From: Lachnospiraceae bacterium UBA7076
GTDB taxonomy: Bacteria; Bacillota; Clostridia; Lachnospirales; Lachnospiraceae
Direction of reading: 5' to 3'
NCBI GenBank assembly: GCA_002493625.1
Contig: DKZK01000006.1
Span: 1-64,000, forward strand
DNA length: 64,000 bases
Shown here: one piece after another, positions 8,886-16,038 of the stretch
Layout: every line of letters begins with the position of its first letter
Position numbering within the stretch: position 1 is the stretch's first letter
Program-made: the position numbers and the translations under genes
Notes under the pieces: model-generated
What the model was told of the DNA's origin: nothing
Databases searched by the model: none
The model's input: only the letters and a program-made list of their open reading frames with translations

Positions 8886-9200
8886 ATGAAGCTGGTTAGC
8901 GCTCCTTATACATACGGGTATAAAGATAAAAAGCTGAATAAGATTAAAGGGAAGATTAAGATAAATAAAAAGCAGAAGGGCACCCATCTTATCGTTTATC
9001 CTTTTTTAGGGGACGGGCTTATGGAGATTTACAGCTATGAGCATCTTCTTTCCTCATGCTACAGCTCATTCTGGAATGACATAGTAGTTTTGGGGATTGC
9101 CTCGGACAAGGAGGGGGCCATGGAGCTTGTGGTAAATATTGTACAGGATATTTATGATATGGATATGGATTTTGACATAAAAGGCTTTTTTGGAATGTAG
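8886..9200 (+). CDS. Small protein of unknown function
   Basis: The protein has 104 residues, begins 4 nt after the upstream gene and has a ribosome binding site (AGAAAGAG) inside that gene's end. The N-terminal third is very basic (KDKKLNKIKGKIKINKKQKG), and the rest is acidic to neutral with a predicted alpha/beta pattern. It has no membrane helix or cysteine cluster of note. The function is unknown; tight packing suggests it works with the 465-residue protein or the DUF2953 protein. Confidence 0.7.
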   Translation: MKLVSAPYTYGYKDKKLNKIKGKIKINKKQKGTHLIVYPFLGDGLMEIYSYEHLLSSCYSSFWNDIVVLGIASDKEGAMELVVNIVQDIYDMDMDFDIKGFFGM

Positions 9201-9209
9201 GGAGAACGT

Positions 9210-10223
9210 ATGCATATTTTGTTGCTTATTTTACAAATTATATTGTGGATTGTTCTGGGGCTGCTTGCGCTTATAATCCTCCTTTTGCTGCTTGTGCTTC
9301 TGGCTCCGGTGCACTACAGCGCAGACGCTGTCATACATGATGACTGTACCACGGTTGCCGCAAAGGTAAGATTTCTTATTGTCTCGGTTAAGGTAAAGTT
9401 TGACAAGGGAACAAAAAAGCTTGATACTGCAATTAAGATATTAGGCATAAAACTGGGCGGAAGGGATACGGAAAAAGTAAAAGTAAAAAAAACCAAAAAT
9501 AAAGAAATTAAAAATAAAAAAACAGAGAGGCAAAAACAGGATGAGACGGCAGCAGAGGATGTAAAAGCTGCGGCAGAAAATGTACCGGAAGCGCAAAACG
9601 ACACGGCTGCTGACGGTATCGTTGAAATGACGAAAACCGTACAGGAGGGCATGAAGAACATCGTATCAGACACGGAAGCGGATCATGATTTTAATGACAG
9701 CTTCGATGAAAAGTTCGATGACAATCATTATAACGAGCCTGATATTAAGCGGAAGGAAACGAAGAAAAAGCAAAAGAAAAATAAAAAACGTGAAAAAAAG
9801 ATAAAATCGTCTAACAATTTAAATTCAGGGAAAAATAAATCAGATGTGTTAAATGCCAAAATAGAGGCAGTTAAAACGAAATATGCAAGATTTATGAAAT
9901 TCTGGAAGATGGGATGCACATTGAAAACCCGCAAATACCTGAAGAAATATTTTCCGGGTCTTATCAGGCACATAGGACCGAGAAAAATAAAGGGACATGT
10001 GAGATACGGCTTTGACGAACCTGCAACAACAGGACAGGTAACAGGTTATTTGAGCCTGCTTCCGTTTATGTATCAGAAAAATTTCTTTCCGGAGCCGGAT
10101 TTTTACAATAAGGTTCTGGAAGGGGAAATCAGCATAAGGGGCAGATTGCAGCTCGGGTATATTATAAGACCTGCGTTTAAGCTTCATTTGTGGAAGACAA
10201 TTAAAATGGCAAGAAAAATATAA
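9210..10223 (+). CDS. DUF2953 domain protein (YtfI-like)
   Basis: The protein has 337 residues. A single strong membrane helix covers about residues 3-33 (Leu/Ile-rich), followed by the DUF2953-type start APVHYSADAV and beta-strand repeats. Between about residues 92 and 210 there is an unusually long Lys/Glu/Asp-rich low-complexity insert. The conserved C-terminal half resumes with RHIGPRKIKGHVRYGFDEPA and ends near LHLWKTIKMARKI. The B. subtilis homologue ytfI sits beside ytfJ (gerW), and the same pair is seen here, which supports the call. A role in sporulation is presumed for the family, not shown. Confidence 0.8.
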   Translation: MHILLLILQIILWIVLGLLALIILLLLLVLLAPVHYSADAVIHDDCTTVAAKVRFLIVSVKVKFDKGTKKLDTAIKILGIKLGGRDTEKVKVKKTKNKEIKNKKTERQKQDETAAEDVKAAAENVPEAQNDTAADGIVEMTKTVQEGMKNIVSDTEADHDFNDSFDEKFDDNHYNEPDIKRKETKKKQKKNKKREKKIKSSNNLNSGKNKSDVLNAKIEAVKTKYARFMKFWKMGCTLKTRKYLKKYFPGLIRHIGPRKIKGHVRYGFDEPATTGQVTGYLSLLPFMYQKNFFPEPDFYNKVLEGEISIRGRLQLGYIIRPAFKLHLWKTIKMARKI

Positions 10224-10241
10224 TAACAGGAGGAATAAAAA

Positions 10242-10652
10242 ATGGCAGATTTTAATCAGACGGTGGGTTCATTGTTTAAGGGAATGGATACATTTTTAAG
10301 TACAAAAACTGTTGTGGGTGAGCCTACAAAAATCGGGGATACGATTATACTTCCCCTTGTGGATGTAAATTTTGGTGTTGCAGCAGGGGCATTTACAAAG
10401 GAGGGAAACAAAAACTCAGCAGGAGGCGGTATGGGTGGAAAAATGTCGCCGTCAGCCGTTCTTGTCATACAAAACGGACGCGCTAAGATGATAAGCGTAA
10501 AAAGCACCGACACGGTATCAAAGATTATGGATATGATTCCTGAGATTATGGATAAAATCACATCTCTTGTGAAAAAGGGAGAGATAGACGATCAGGAGGC
10601 AGCCATAGAGGAAGCAATTAGCGATATTGCAAATGATGAGTATATATCCTAA
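10242..10652 (+). CDS. gerW: GerW family sporulation protein (YtfJ)
   Basis: The protein has 136 residues and begins after AGGAGG with good spacing. The sequence VGEPTKIGDTIILPLVDVNFG followed by a Gly-rich segment (about residues 58-70, GGGMGGKM) and SAVLVIQNGRAKMISV is typical of the GerW/YtfJ family. In B. subtilis YtfJ is a forespore-expressed protein needed for normal germination. Its stop codon lies inside the first hairpin of the 50-bp tandem repeat. Whether this organism makes spores cannot be told from the window. Confidence 0.9.
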   Translation: MADFNQTVGSLFKGMDTFLSTKTVVGEPTKIGDTIILPLVDVNFGVAAGAFTKEGNKNSAGGGMGGKMSPSAVLVIQNGRAKMISVKSTDTVSKIMDMIPEIMDKITSLVKKGEIDDQEAAIEEAISDIANDEYIS

Positions 10653-10760
10653 GGAGGGACCCAGCGACGCTGGGAGGATGCCTTAGGATAGACCCTCTTG
10701 CAGGAGGGGCCCGGCGACGCTGGGAGGATGCCTTAGGATAGACCCTCTTGCAGGGGAGGG
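10647..10760 (+). repeat. 50-bp tandem repeat forming nested hairpins
   Basis: A 50-bp unit starting CCTTAGGATAGACCCTCTTG occurs at 10681-10730 and again in part at 10731-10757, and its second half also lies at 10651-10680. Each unit holds CCCAGC-GAC-GCTGGG (10660-10674) or the variant CCCGGC-GAC-GCTGGG (10710-10724), in which a C-G/G-T change keeps pairing. The flanking TCCTAAGG (10647-10654) and CCTTAGGA (10681-10688) pair around it. The first outer arm overlaps the gerW stop. Confidence 0.75.
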
Positions 10761-10830
10761 AACCGGTTATCATATAAGAACGCACCTGATGCATATAATT
10801 GAAGTATAGCGTGTGTATCGGGTGGTGTTT

Positions 10831-10968
10831 ATGAAGGCTTTATTTGGCTATGGTATGCTGTTTATGGCTTTAGGTATGCTTGTATCATACTTTGTAAGCG
10901 GATTTGGAGAGTTTTTGCTTATAATAGTTTTGCTTTTGGGAGCATATGTGCTTTTGTGCAGGTGCTGA
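10831..10968 (+). CDS. 45-residue hydrophobic membrane peptide
   Basis: An ATG at 10831 preceded by GGGTGGTG opens a 45-codon frame ending in TGA at 10966-10968. The peptide has two hydrophobic stretches separated by SGFGEF and ends LLLGAYVLLCRC with two cysteines. It has the length and composition of small membrane peptides found near sporulation genes in clostridia, but I know no specific family. Supporting signs are the ribosome binding site and its neat placement between the repeat and the DHH gene. Confidence 0.5.
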   Translation: MKALFGYGMLFMALGMLVSYFVSGFGEFLLIIVLLLGAYVLLCRC

Positions 10969-10992
10969 CCGAAGCATAAATGAGGGGATAAA

Positions 10993-11976
10993 ATGTTAAA
11001 GAACAAACCGAGCGAGCTTGTTGAGCTTCTCAAGGGACACAGGGTCTTTTTACAGACTCATAATTTTCCTGACCCGGATGCAATTGCAAGCGCATTTGGA
11101 TTACAGGAATTTCTGGAATTTTATGGTGTAAAATCAACCATATGCTATGTGGGAAGTATTGACAGATTCAACACACGTAAAATGATGGATGCTTTTGGAA
11201 TTGAAATATATTCCTATGATGATATCCATGATATGACAAGTGAGGATTACATTGTAAATATTGACTGTCAGAAGCCGAATGCCAACACGACAGACCTTCC
11301 CGGCAATGAGATAGCATGTGTTGACCATCATCCTATATTTAAGGAGACGGAAAGCTATGAGTATCAGGACATAAGAATCGTGGGAGCATGCGCAACAATA
11401 ATTGCATGGTATTACTATGTTACGGATACGCCTATATCATCTGATGCGGCAACGGCGCTGGCATATGGCATAAAAATGGATACGGATGACCTGATAAGGG
11501 GAACGACTCTGCTTGATATGGATATGATTTCATTTCTGTTCCGGTTTGCCGACTGGTCAAAGCTTAATGAAATGTATACGTCCACCATTGAGTTTCAGGA
11601 CTTAAGTGCATATGGCTCCGCTATAGAAAACATAGAGGTATATGATTTTGTGGGCTTTACATATATACCATTTGAGTGCCCAAACGCCCTTGTGGCCATA
11701 ATTTCTGATTTTGTGCTTTCGCTTGATGTTGTTGATGTTGCGGTTGTTTATTCCGTAAATCAAACCGGAATTAAATTTTCAGTGAGAAGCGAGCGTGAGG
11801 ATGTGGATGCAGGCAGGCTTATATACCATGCCTTAGAGGGTATCGGAAGCGGCGGCGGACATGCGGCAATGGCAGGAGGCTTTGTTGAAAACACCGTTTT
11901 GGCAAAAATGGGAACAGGTTATTACGGAGAGATAAAAAGACTTTTTACGGATTATATTGAAAAGCTTGGATTATAA
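10993..11976 (+). CDS. DHH/DHHA1 family phosphoesterase (NrnA-like)
   Basis: The protein has 327 residues with a GAGGGG site before the ATG. The N-terminal DHH domain shows NFPDPDAIASAFGLQ, a variant of the DHH metal motif with Pro-Asp-Pro-Asp, and the motif III VDHHP at about residue 110. The C-terminal DHHA1 domain has GSGGGHAAMAGG (about residues 285-296), which binds the substrate phosphate. NrnA-type enzymes degrade nano-RNAs and pAp; related ones cleave cyclic dinucleotides, but no GGDEF or PAS domain is present here. The neighbour is an alarmone synthetase, though a direct link is not shown. Confidence 0.85.
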   Translation: MLKNKPSELVELLKGHRVFLQTHNFPDPDAIASAFGLQEFLEFYGVKSTICYVGSIDRFNTRKMMDAFGIEIYSYDDIHDMTSEDYIVNIDCQKPNANTTDLPGNEIACVDHHPIFKETESYEYQDIRIVGACATIIAWYYYVTDTPISSDAATALAYGIKMDTDDLIRGTTLLDMDMISFLFRFADWSKLNEMYTSTIEFQDLSAYGSAIENIEVYDFVGFTYIPFECPNALVAIISDFVLSLDVVDVAVVYSVNQTGIKFSVRSEREDVDAGRLIYHALEGIGSGGGHAAMAGGFVENTVLAKMGTGYYGEIKRLFTDYIEKLGL

Positions 11977-12000
11977 AAAACGAAACATGAGGTGGTTACA

Positions 12001-12669
12001 TTGGATACAGCAACAGATATCAGTGTTGAGCTGCTTATGAATTCTGAAAACCCGGAGGAGGTTTTAAGAAATATGCAGCCGTTTATTAATTTGATGATGT
12101 ACTATGAATGTGCATTGATGGAGATAGAGACGAAGCTTAAGGTTTTAAATACGGAGTTTGCGCTCAGGAATAACAGGAATCCCTTTGAATCAATAAAGTG
12201 CAGACTGAAAAAGCCCATAAGCATTGTTGAAAAAATGAGAAAAAAGAAGCTGGATATGACCATAGACAATATAGAAAATAATCTGACGGACATAGCAGGC
12301 ATAAGGGTTATATGTTCCTTTCCTGAGGACATATACATTCTGTCGGAGCTTCTTTCCAAGCAGGACGACATAAATGTTGTCTGCGTAAAGGATTACATAC
12401 GAAATCCAAAGCCCAACGGCTACAGAAGCCTTCATCTTATAGTGGAGGTTCCGATCTTTCTTTCTGACGAAAAGAGATATATGAAGGTTGAGGTGCAGTT
12501 TCGGACAATTGCAATGGATTTCTGGGCAAGCCTTGACCACAAACTAAAATATAAAAAGGATAATTTAAAGCATCCTGAAATAATCGCGCAGGAGCTTAAA
12601 AAATGCGCGGACACCATTACTGCAATGGATTACAAAATGCAGGAAATACGAAATATGCTGGAGGAGTGA
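12001..12669 (+). CDS. Small alarmone synthetase (RelA/SpoT domain, RelQ-like)
   Basis: The protein has 222 residues from the TTG at 12001, chosen because GAGGTGG ends 5 nt upstream; the GTG at 12992-3 codons earlier (11992) would overlap that site. A single synthetase domain spans about residues 55-185 with DIAGIRVICSF, PNGYRSLHL and VEVQFRTIAMDFWASLDHKL. These match the (p)ppGpp synthetase fold that transfers pyrophosphate from ATP to GDP/GTP. No HD hydrolase, TGS or ACT domain is present, so it is the stand-alone RelQ/YjbM class. It responds to envelope or other stress in relatives; its regulation here is unknown. Confidence 0.88.
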   Translation: MDTATDISVELLMNSENPEEVLRNMQPFINLMMYYECALMEIETKLKVLNTEFALRNNRNPFESIKCRLKKPISIVEKMRKKKLDMTIDNIENNLTDIAGIRVICSFPEDIYILSELLSKQDDINVVCVKDYIRNPKPNGYRSLHLIVEVPIFLSDEKRYMKVEVQFRTIAMDFWASLDHKLKYKKDNLKHPEIIAQELKKCADTITAMDYKMQEIRNMLEE

Positions 12670-12671
12670 AA

Positions 12672-13235
12672 ATGGCAAAGGAAGTCTGGAAGCCGGGCAA
12701 TATGCTCTATCCGCTGCCTGTCGTTATGGTTACAGTTTCAGACGGAGCAGGAAATGACAACATAATTACGATTGCGTGGACGGGCACGGTGAACTCTGAT
12801 CCGGCAATGGTTTCAATATCGGTGAGGAAGTCCAGATATTCTCATGAGCTTCTCACAAAAAACGGCGAGTTTGCAATCAATCTTGTTACGAGAGAGCTTG
12901 CATATGCTATGGATTTCTGCGGGGTTAAATCAGGCCGTGACATGGATAAATTTCAGGTTATGAAGCTTACAAGACAAAAGGCGACCACAATAAATGTTCC
13001 CCTTATAAAGGAAAGTCCCGTAAGTCTTGAATGTAAGGTGAAGCAGGTTATGGAGCTTGGCTCACACGACATGTTTCTGGCTGAGGTTACGGCTGTTGTG
13101 GTTGAAGATAAATACATGGATGAAAACGGAAAATTTGACCTTAATGCCGCTGATTTAATAACGTATTCCCACGGACAGTATTATACGCTCGGTGAAAACG
13201 TAGGCAAATTCGGCTTCAGCGTGAAGAAATCGTAA
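12672..13235 (+). CDS. Flavin reductase-like, FMN-binding split-barrel protein
   Basis: The protein has 187 residues from the ATG at 12672, with GGAGGAG just upstream and a 2-nt gap after the synthetase gene. The sequence PLPVVMVTVSDGAGNDNIITIAWTG, then SDPAMVSISVRKSRYSHELL and GEFAINLVTRELAYAMDFCG, matches the flavin reductase/FlaRed family that binds FMN. Members transfer electrons from NAD(P)H to flavin or are small flavoproteins of unknown partner. No partner oxygenase is nearby. It is likely the last gene of its operon because a new promoter begins 4 bases after the stop. Confidence 0.85.
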   Translation: MAKEVWKPGNMLYPLPVVMVTVSDGAGNDNIITIAWTGTVNSDPAMVSISVRKSRYSHELLTKNGEFAINLVTRELAYAMDFCGVKSGRDMDKFQVMKLTRQKATTINVPLIKESPVSLECKVKQVMELGSHDMFLAEVTAVVVEDKYMDENGKFDLNAADLITYSHGQYYTLGENVGKFGFSVKKS

Positions 13236-13238
13236 CTA

Positions 13239-13267
13239 TTGACAATGTAAAGCCATGCTTTTATAAT
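13239..13267 (+). promoter_or_regulatory. Perfect consensus sigma-A promoter for comM-dprA
   Basis: TTGACA (13239-13244) and TATAAT (13262-13267) are separated by exactly 17 nt, a 12/12 match to the vegetative consensus. Transcription would start near 13274 and give a leader of about 40 nt before the comM ATG. Confidence 0.85.
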
Positions 13268-13283
13268 TATTTCAATATGGTTT

Positions 13284-13309
13284 GCTCCTTGGATTGGCGG
13301 AAAAGGAGC
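13284..13309 (+). promoter_or_regulatory. Hairpin that hides the comM ribosome binding site
   Basis: GCTCCTT (13284-13290) is the exact complement of AAGGAGC (13303-13309), with a 12-nt loop. The right arm is the Shine-Dalgarno sequence of comM, 5 nt before the ATG at 13315 region (13314). Folding would block initiation, so translation may depend on an opening factor or on temperature. Confidence 0.55.
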
Positions 13310-13313
13310 TTTT

Positions 13314-14858
13314 ATGTATAGTTGTGTAACAGGCGGCACCGTCACAGGCATTGACGGTGCTGTTGTAAATGTGGAAGCAGACGTAAGCGACGGGCTTCCC
13401 ATGTTCGTTATGGTCGGTTATCTTTCCTCATCTGTCAGGGAAGCCGGCGAAAGGGTAAGAACCGCCCTCAAAAATTCGGGCTATCACATGCCGCCCAAAA
13501 GGGTGACAATCAATATTTCCCCTGCAAACATAAGAAAGGACGGAACCGGCTTTGACCTTCCGATTGCGGTTGCCATACTTCTTTGTATGGGAATAACCCC
13601 GCATATCAATATGGACAGGCTTATGATAGCAGGTGAAATGGGACTGGACGGAATTATAAAGCCTGTGCCGGGAATACTGTCCATGATACATGGAGGTAAG
13701 CTTCAGGGCTGTGATACATGTATTGTGCCTTATGAAAATGTAAATGAAGCGTCCCTTGTAAAAGACATGAGGGTTATAGGCGTAAAATCACTTGCTCAGG
13801 CGGTAAAGTACATTCAGGGTACAGAGAATATACAGCCTGTTTTCTTTGACGAAAATAAGTTTAGAAAAGAGACTGTTTATTCCGGACAGCTTGATTTTGC
13901 AGACGTGAAGGGGCAGGAAGTATTGAAACGGGGCATGGAGATTGCCGTTTCAGGTTTTCACAACGTGCTTATGAGAGGCGCGGCAGGGGCAGGAAAATCC
14001 ATGATAGCGAAACGGCTTCCTACAATTATGCCGTCGCTTACATTTGGTGAGAGCGTGGAGCTTACAAAAATATACAGCATAAGCGGCATGACGGGTGACA
14101 GCGATGTGCTTGTGACAAAAAGGCCCTTCCGTTCACCCCACCATACAATTACCGCAAAGGGACTGACAGGCGGAGGCATGTATCCGAAGCCCGGAGAGGT
14201 AAGTCTTGCCCATAAGGGAATTTTGTTTCTTGATGAGCTTCCTGAGTTTAACAAAAATGTGATAGAGGTGTTAAGGCAGCCCATGGAGGACAGACGGGTT
14301 TTAATATCAAGAGTAAATGCAGCCTATGTCTTTCCCTCGGATTTTATGCTTGTTGCAGCAATGAATCCGTGTCCATGCGGCTTTTATCCTGACAGAAGAT
14401 GCACATGTACGGAAATTATGAGAAAAAAATATCAGGCGAAAATAAGCGGGCCTCTCATGGACAGAATCGACATATGTATTGATGTAAAGGCAGTAGAGTA
14501 CGAAAATCTTTTTCATGACAGGCAGGAGGAGTGTTCAGAAAAAATAAGGGAGCGTGTTGAGAGGGCAAGGGCCATGCAGGCAAAACGCTATGAGGCAGAA
14601 GGAATATTGTTTAATTCACAGCTTGAGGGAGCCATGGTAAGAAAATATATAAGCCTTGGGGAACAAGAGGAGGCACTTATAAAAAAACATTTTATTGAAC
14701 GGGGTATGAGCGCAAGGGGTTTAAACAGAATATTAAAGCTTTCCAGAACAATCGCCGACAGCTTTGGCAGTACGAAAATAAAGCGGGAGCATATTATGGA
14801 GGCGCTGTTTTTTAAAAATGCAGGCATGCAGGATATGGGGGTGGCAGCAAGTGACTGA
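13314..14858 (+). CDS. comM: YifB/ComM family Mg-chelatase-like AAA+ ATPase
   Basis: The protein has 514 residues. The N-terminal ChlI domain (about 20-140) contains GLPMFVMVGYLSSSVREAGERV and SPANIRKDGTGFDLPIA. The AAA+ core has Walker A GAAGAGKSM (about 222-230) and Walker B ILFLDELPEF (about 305), followed by CPCGFYPDRRCTC, a zinc knuckle typical of the family. The C-terminal Mg_chelatase_C domain ends about 500. In naturally competent bacteria ComM is a hexameric helicase that extends branch migration of incoming DNA. It overlaps dprA by 8 nt, a natural transformation pairing. Confidence 0.92.
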   Translation: MYSCVTGGTVTGIDGAVVNVEADVSDGLPMFVMVGYLSSSVREAGERVRTALKNSGYHMPPKRVTINISPANIRKDGTGFDLPIAVAILLCMGITPHINMDRLMIAGEMGLDGIIKPVPGILSMIHGGKLQGCDTCIVPYENVNEASLVKDMRVIGVKSLAQAVKYIQGTENIQPVFFDENKFRKETVYSGQLDFADVKGQEVLKRGMEIAVSGFHNVLMRGAAGAGKSMIAKRLPTIMPSLTFGESVELTKIYSISGMTGDSDVLVTKRPFRSPHHTITAKGLTGGGMYPKPGEVSLAHKGILFLDELPEFNKNVIEVLRQPMEDRRVLISRVNAAYVFPSDFMLVAAMNPCPCGFYPDRRCTCTEIMRKKYQAKISGPLMDRIDICIDVKAVEYENLFHDRQEECSEKIRERVERARAMQAKRYEAEGILFNSQLEGAMVRKYISLGEQEEALIKKHFIERGMSARGLNRILKLSRTIADSFGSTKIKREHIMEALFFKNAGMQDMGVAASD

Positions 14859-15942
14859 GCAGGAAAATGTAATCTTGAGATTATGGCTTACCGGTATACA
14901 GGGAATAGGCATAAAAACACAAAAAAAGCTGCTTTCATTTTTTGATGATGCATCCGGTGTATATGATGCGTCATATAATGAGCTTGCAAGGGTTGTTTCA
15001 TCTGAAAAAGCGGAAAAAATTGCAGCAAATAAATCGCTTACAGTGGCAGAGGAGCTATATGAGAGATATGCTGAAAGAAACATAAAAATAATTTATCCCG
15101 GACATGAGTATTATCCTGAGAAGCTGTTACATATATATGACTATCCGGAACTATTATTTGTAAAAGGGAATCCGGAGTGCATTAAAATGGCAGGCATTGC
15201 TGTTGTAGGTTCAAGAAATCCCACCGTATACGGCAGTGAAACGGCGGCGTATTTTGCGTCCTGTCTTGCAGGGGAGGATATATGTACAATCAGCGGTCTT
15301 GCAAGGGGAATTGACAGCGCAGCGCATAAAGGGGCAATTGACGGAGGGGGAAAAACAGTTGCGGTGCTTGGTTGCGGCATCAATGTTACATATCCGGCAG
15401 AAAACGCAGAGCTTTATGCCGAAATAGAAAAAAACGGCGCCATCGTATCAGAATACGGCTTTGACGTGAAGCCGCTTCCGGGGCAGTTTCCAATGAGAAA
15501 CCGTATTATAAGCGGAATTTCTGACGGCGTGCTTGTTGTGGAGGCAAGGAAAAAAAGCGGTTCCCTTATAACCGCCGACTATGCCCTTGAGCAGGGAAGA
15601 CAGGTGTATGCACTGCCCGGAAGAATATTTGATTTATGTGCTGAGGGCACAAATAATTTAATAAAGCAGGGAGCCATGTGCGTCACAAATCCCTCCGATA
15701 TCATTTTTGATATGTATGGAAGGGAGGAAGAAAATAATATATTTGAAAATGAGGAAATAAACCTTACGGAGGAAGAAAAAAATATATATTCCCATATTGG
15801 GCTTGAACCTGTATTCATAGACGAAATTATAGCAAAATCAGAATGTGAAATCGTTAAGACCATAAGCATTTTATACTGGCTTTTGGATAAAGGATTTATA
15901 AAGCAGCCTGCGGACGGATATTATATTAGAAAAATTTGTTGA
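14851..15942 (+). CDS. dprA: DNA-processing protein DprA (Smf)
   Basis: The protein has 363 residues from the GTG at 14851, which overlaps the comM stop by 8 nt and follows a GGGGGTGG site; the ATG at 14818 would add an unlikely 11-residue extension. The Rossmann-fold core has VGSRNPTVYG, ISGLARGIDSAAHKGAI and TVAVLGCGINVTYPAEN. An N-terminal helix-hairpin-helix region (ITGIQGIGIKTQKKLL type, about 10-40) and a C-terminal winged-helix domain are present. DprA loads RecA on single-stranded DNA during transformation. The comM-dprA-topA order is common in Firmicutes. Confidence 0.95.
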   Translation: MTEQENVILRLWLTGIQGIGIKTQKKLLSFFDDASGVYDASYNELARVVSSEKAEKIAANKSLTVAEELYERYAERNIKIIYPGHEYYPEKLLHIYDYPELLFVKGNPECIKMAGIAVVGSRNPTVYGSETAAYFASCLAGEDICTISGLARGIDSAAHKGAIDGGGKTVAVLGCGINVTYPAENAELYAEIEKNGAIVSEYGFDVKPLPGQFPMRNRIISGISDGVLVVEARKKSGSLITADYALEQGRQVYALPGRIFDLCAEGTNNLIKQGAMCVTNPSDIIFDMYGREEENNIFENEEINLTEEEKNIYSHIGLEPVFIDEIIAKSECEIVKTISILYWLLDKGFIKQPADGYYIRKIC

Positions 15943-16038
15943 TAATTTTTTCTTGCCTCTGAAAAAAAAATGGTGTATAGTTGTCAAGGCTTGATGGAAA
16001 AAATTTATCTGATATTTTTTATAAAGGTGGATAGTAAA

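Noticed and set aside
10651..10757. CRISPR array or rRNA fragment
   Set aside because: Repeats adjoin each other with no spacers; the palindromes fit a structured repeat rather than rRNA.
12603..12671. Longer start for the flavin reductase-like gene
   Set aside because: The extension overlaps the alarmone synthetase, while GGAGGAG fits the ATG at 12672.
15943..16038. Separate topA promoter (TTGTCA near 15980)
   Set aside because: The matching -10 box is poor; topA may simply be read through from the comM promoter. Not strong enough to list.
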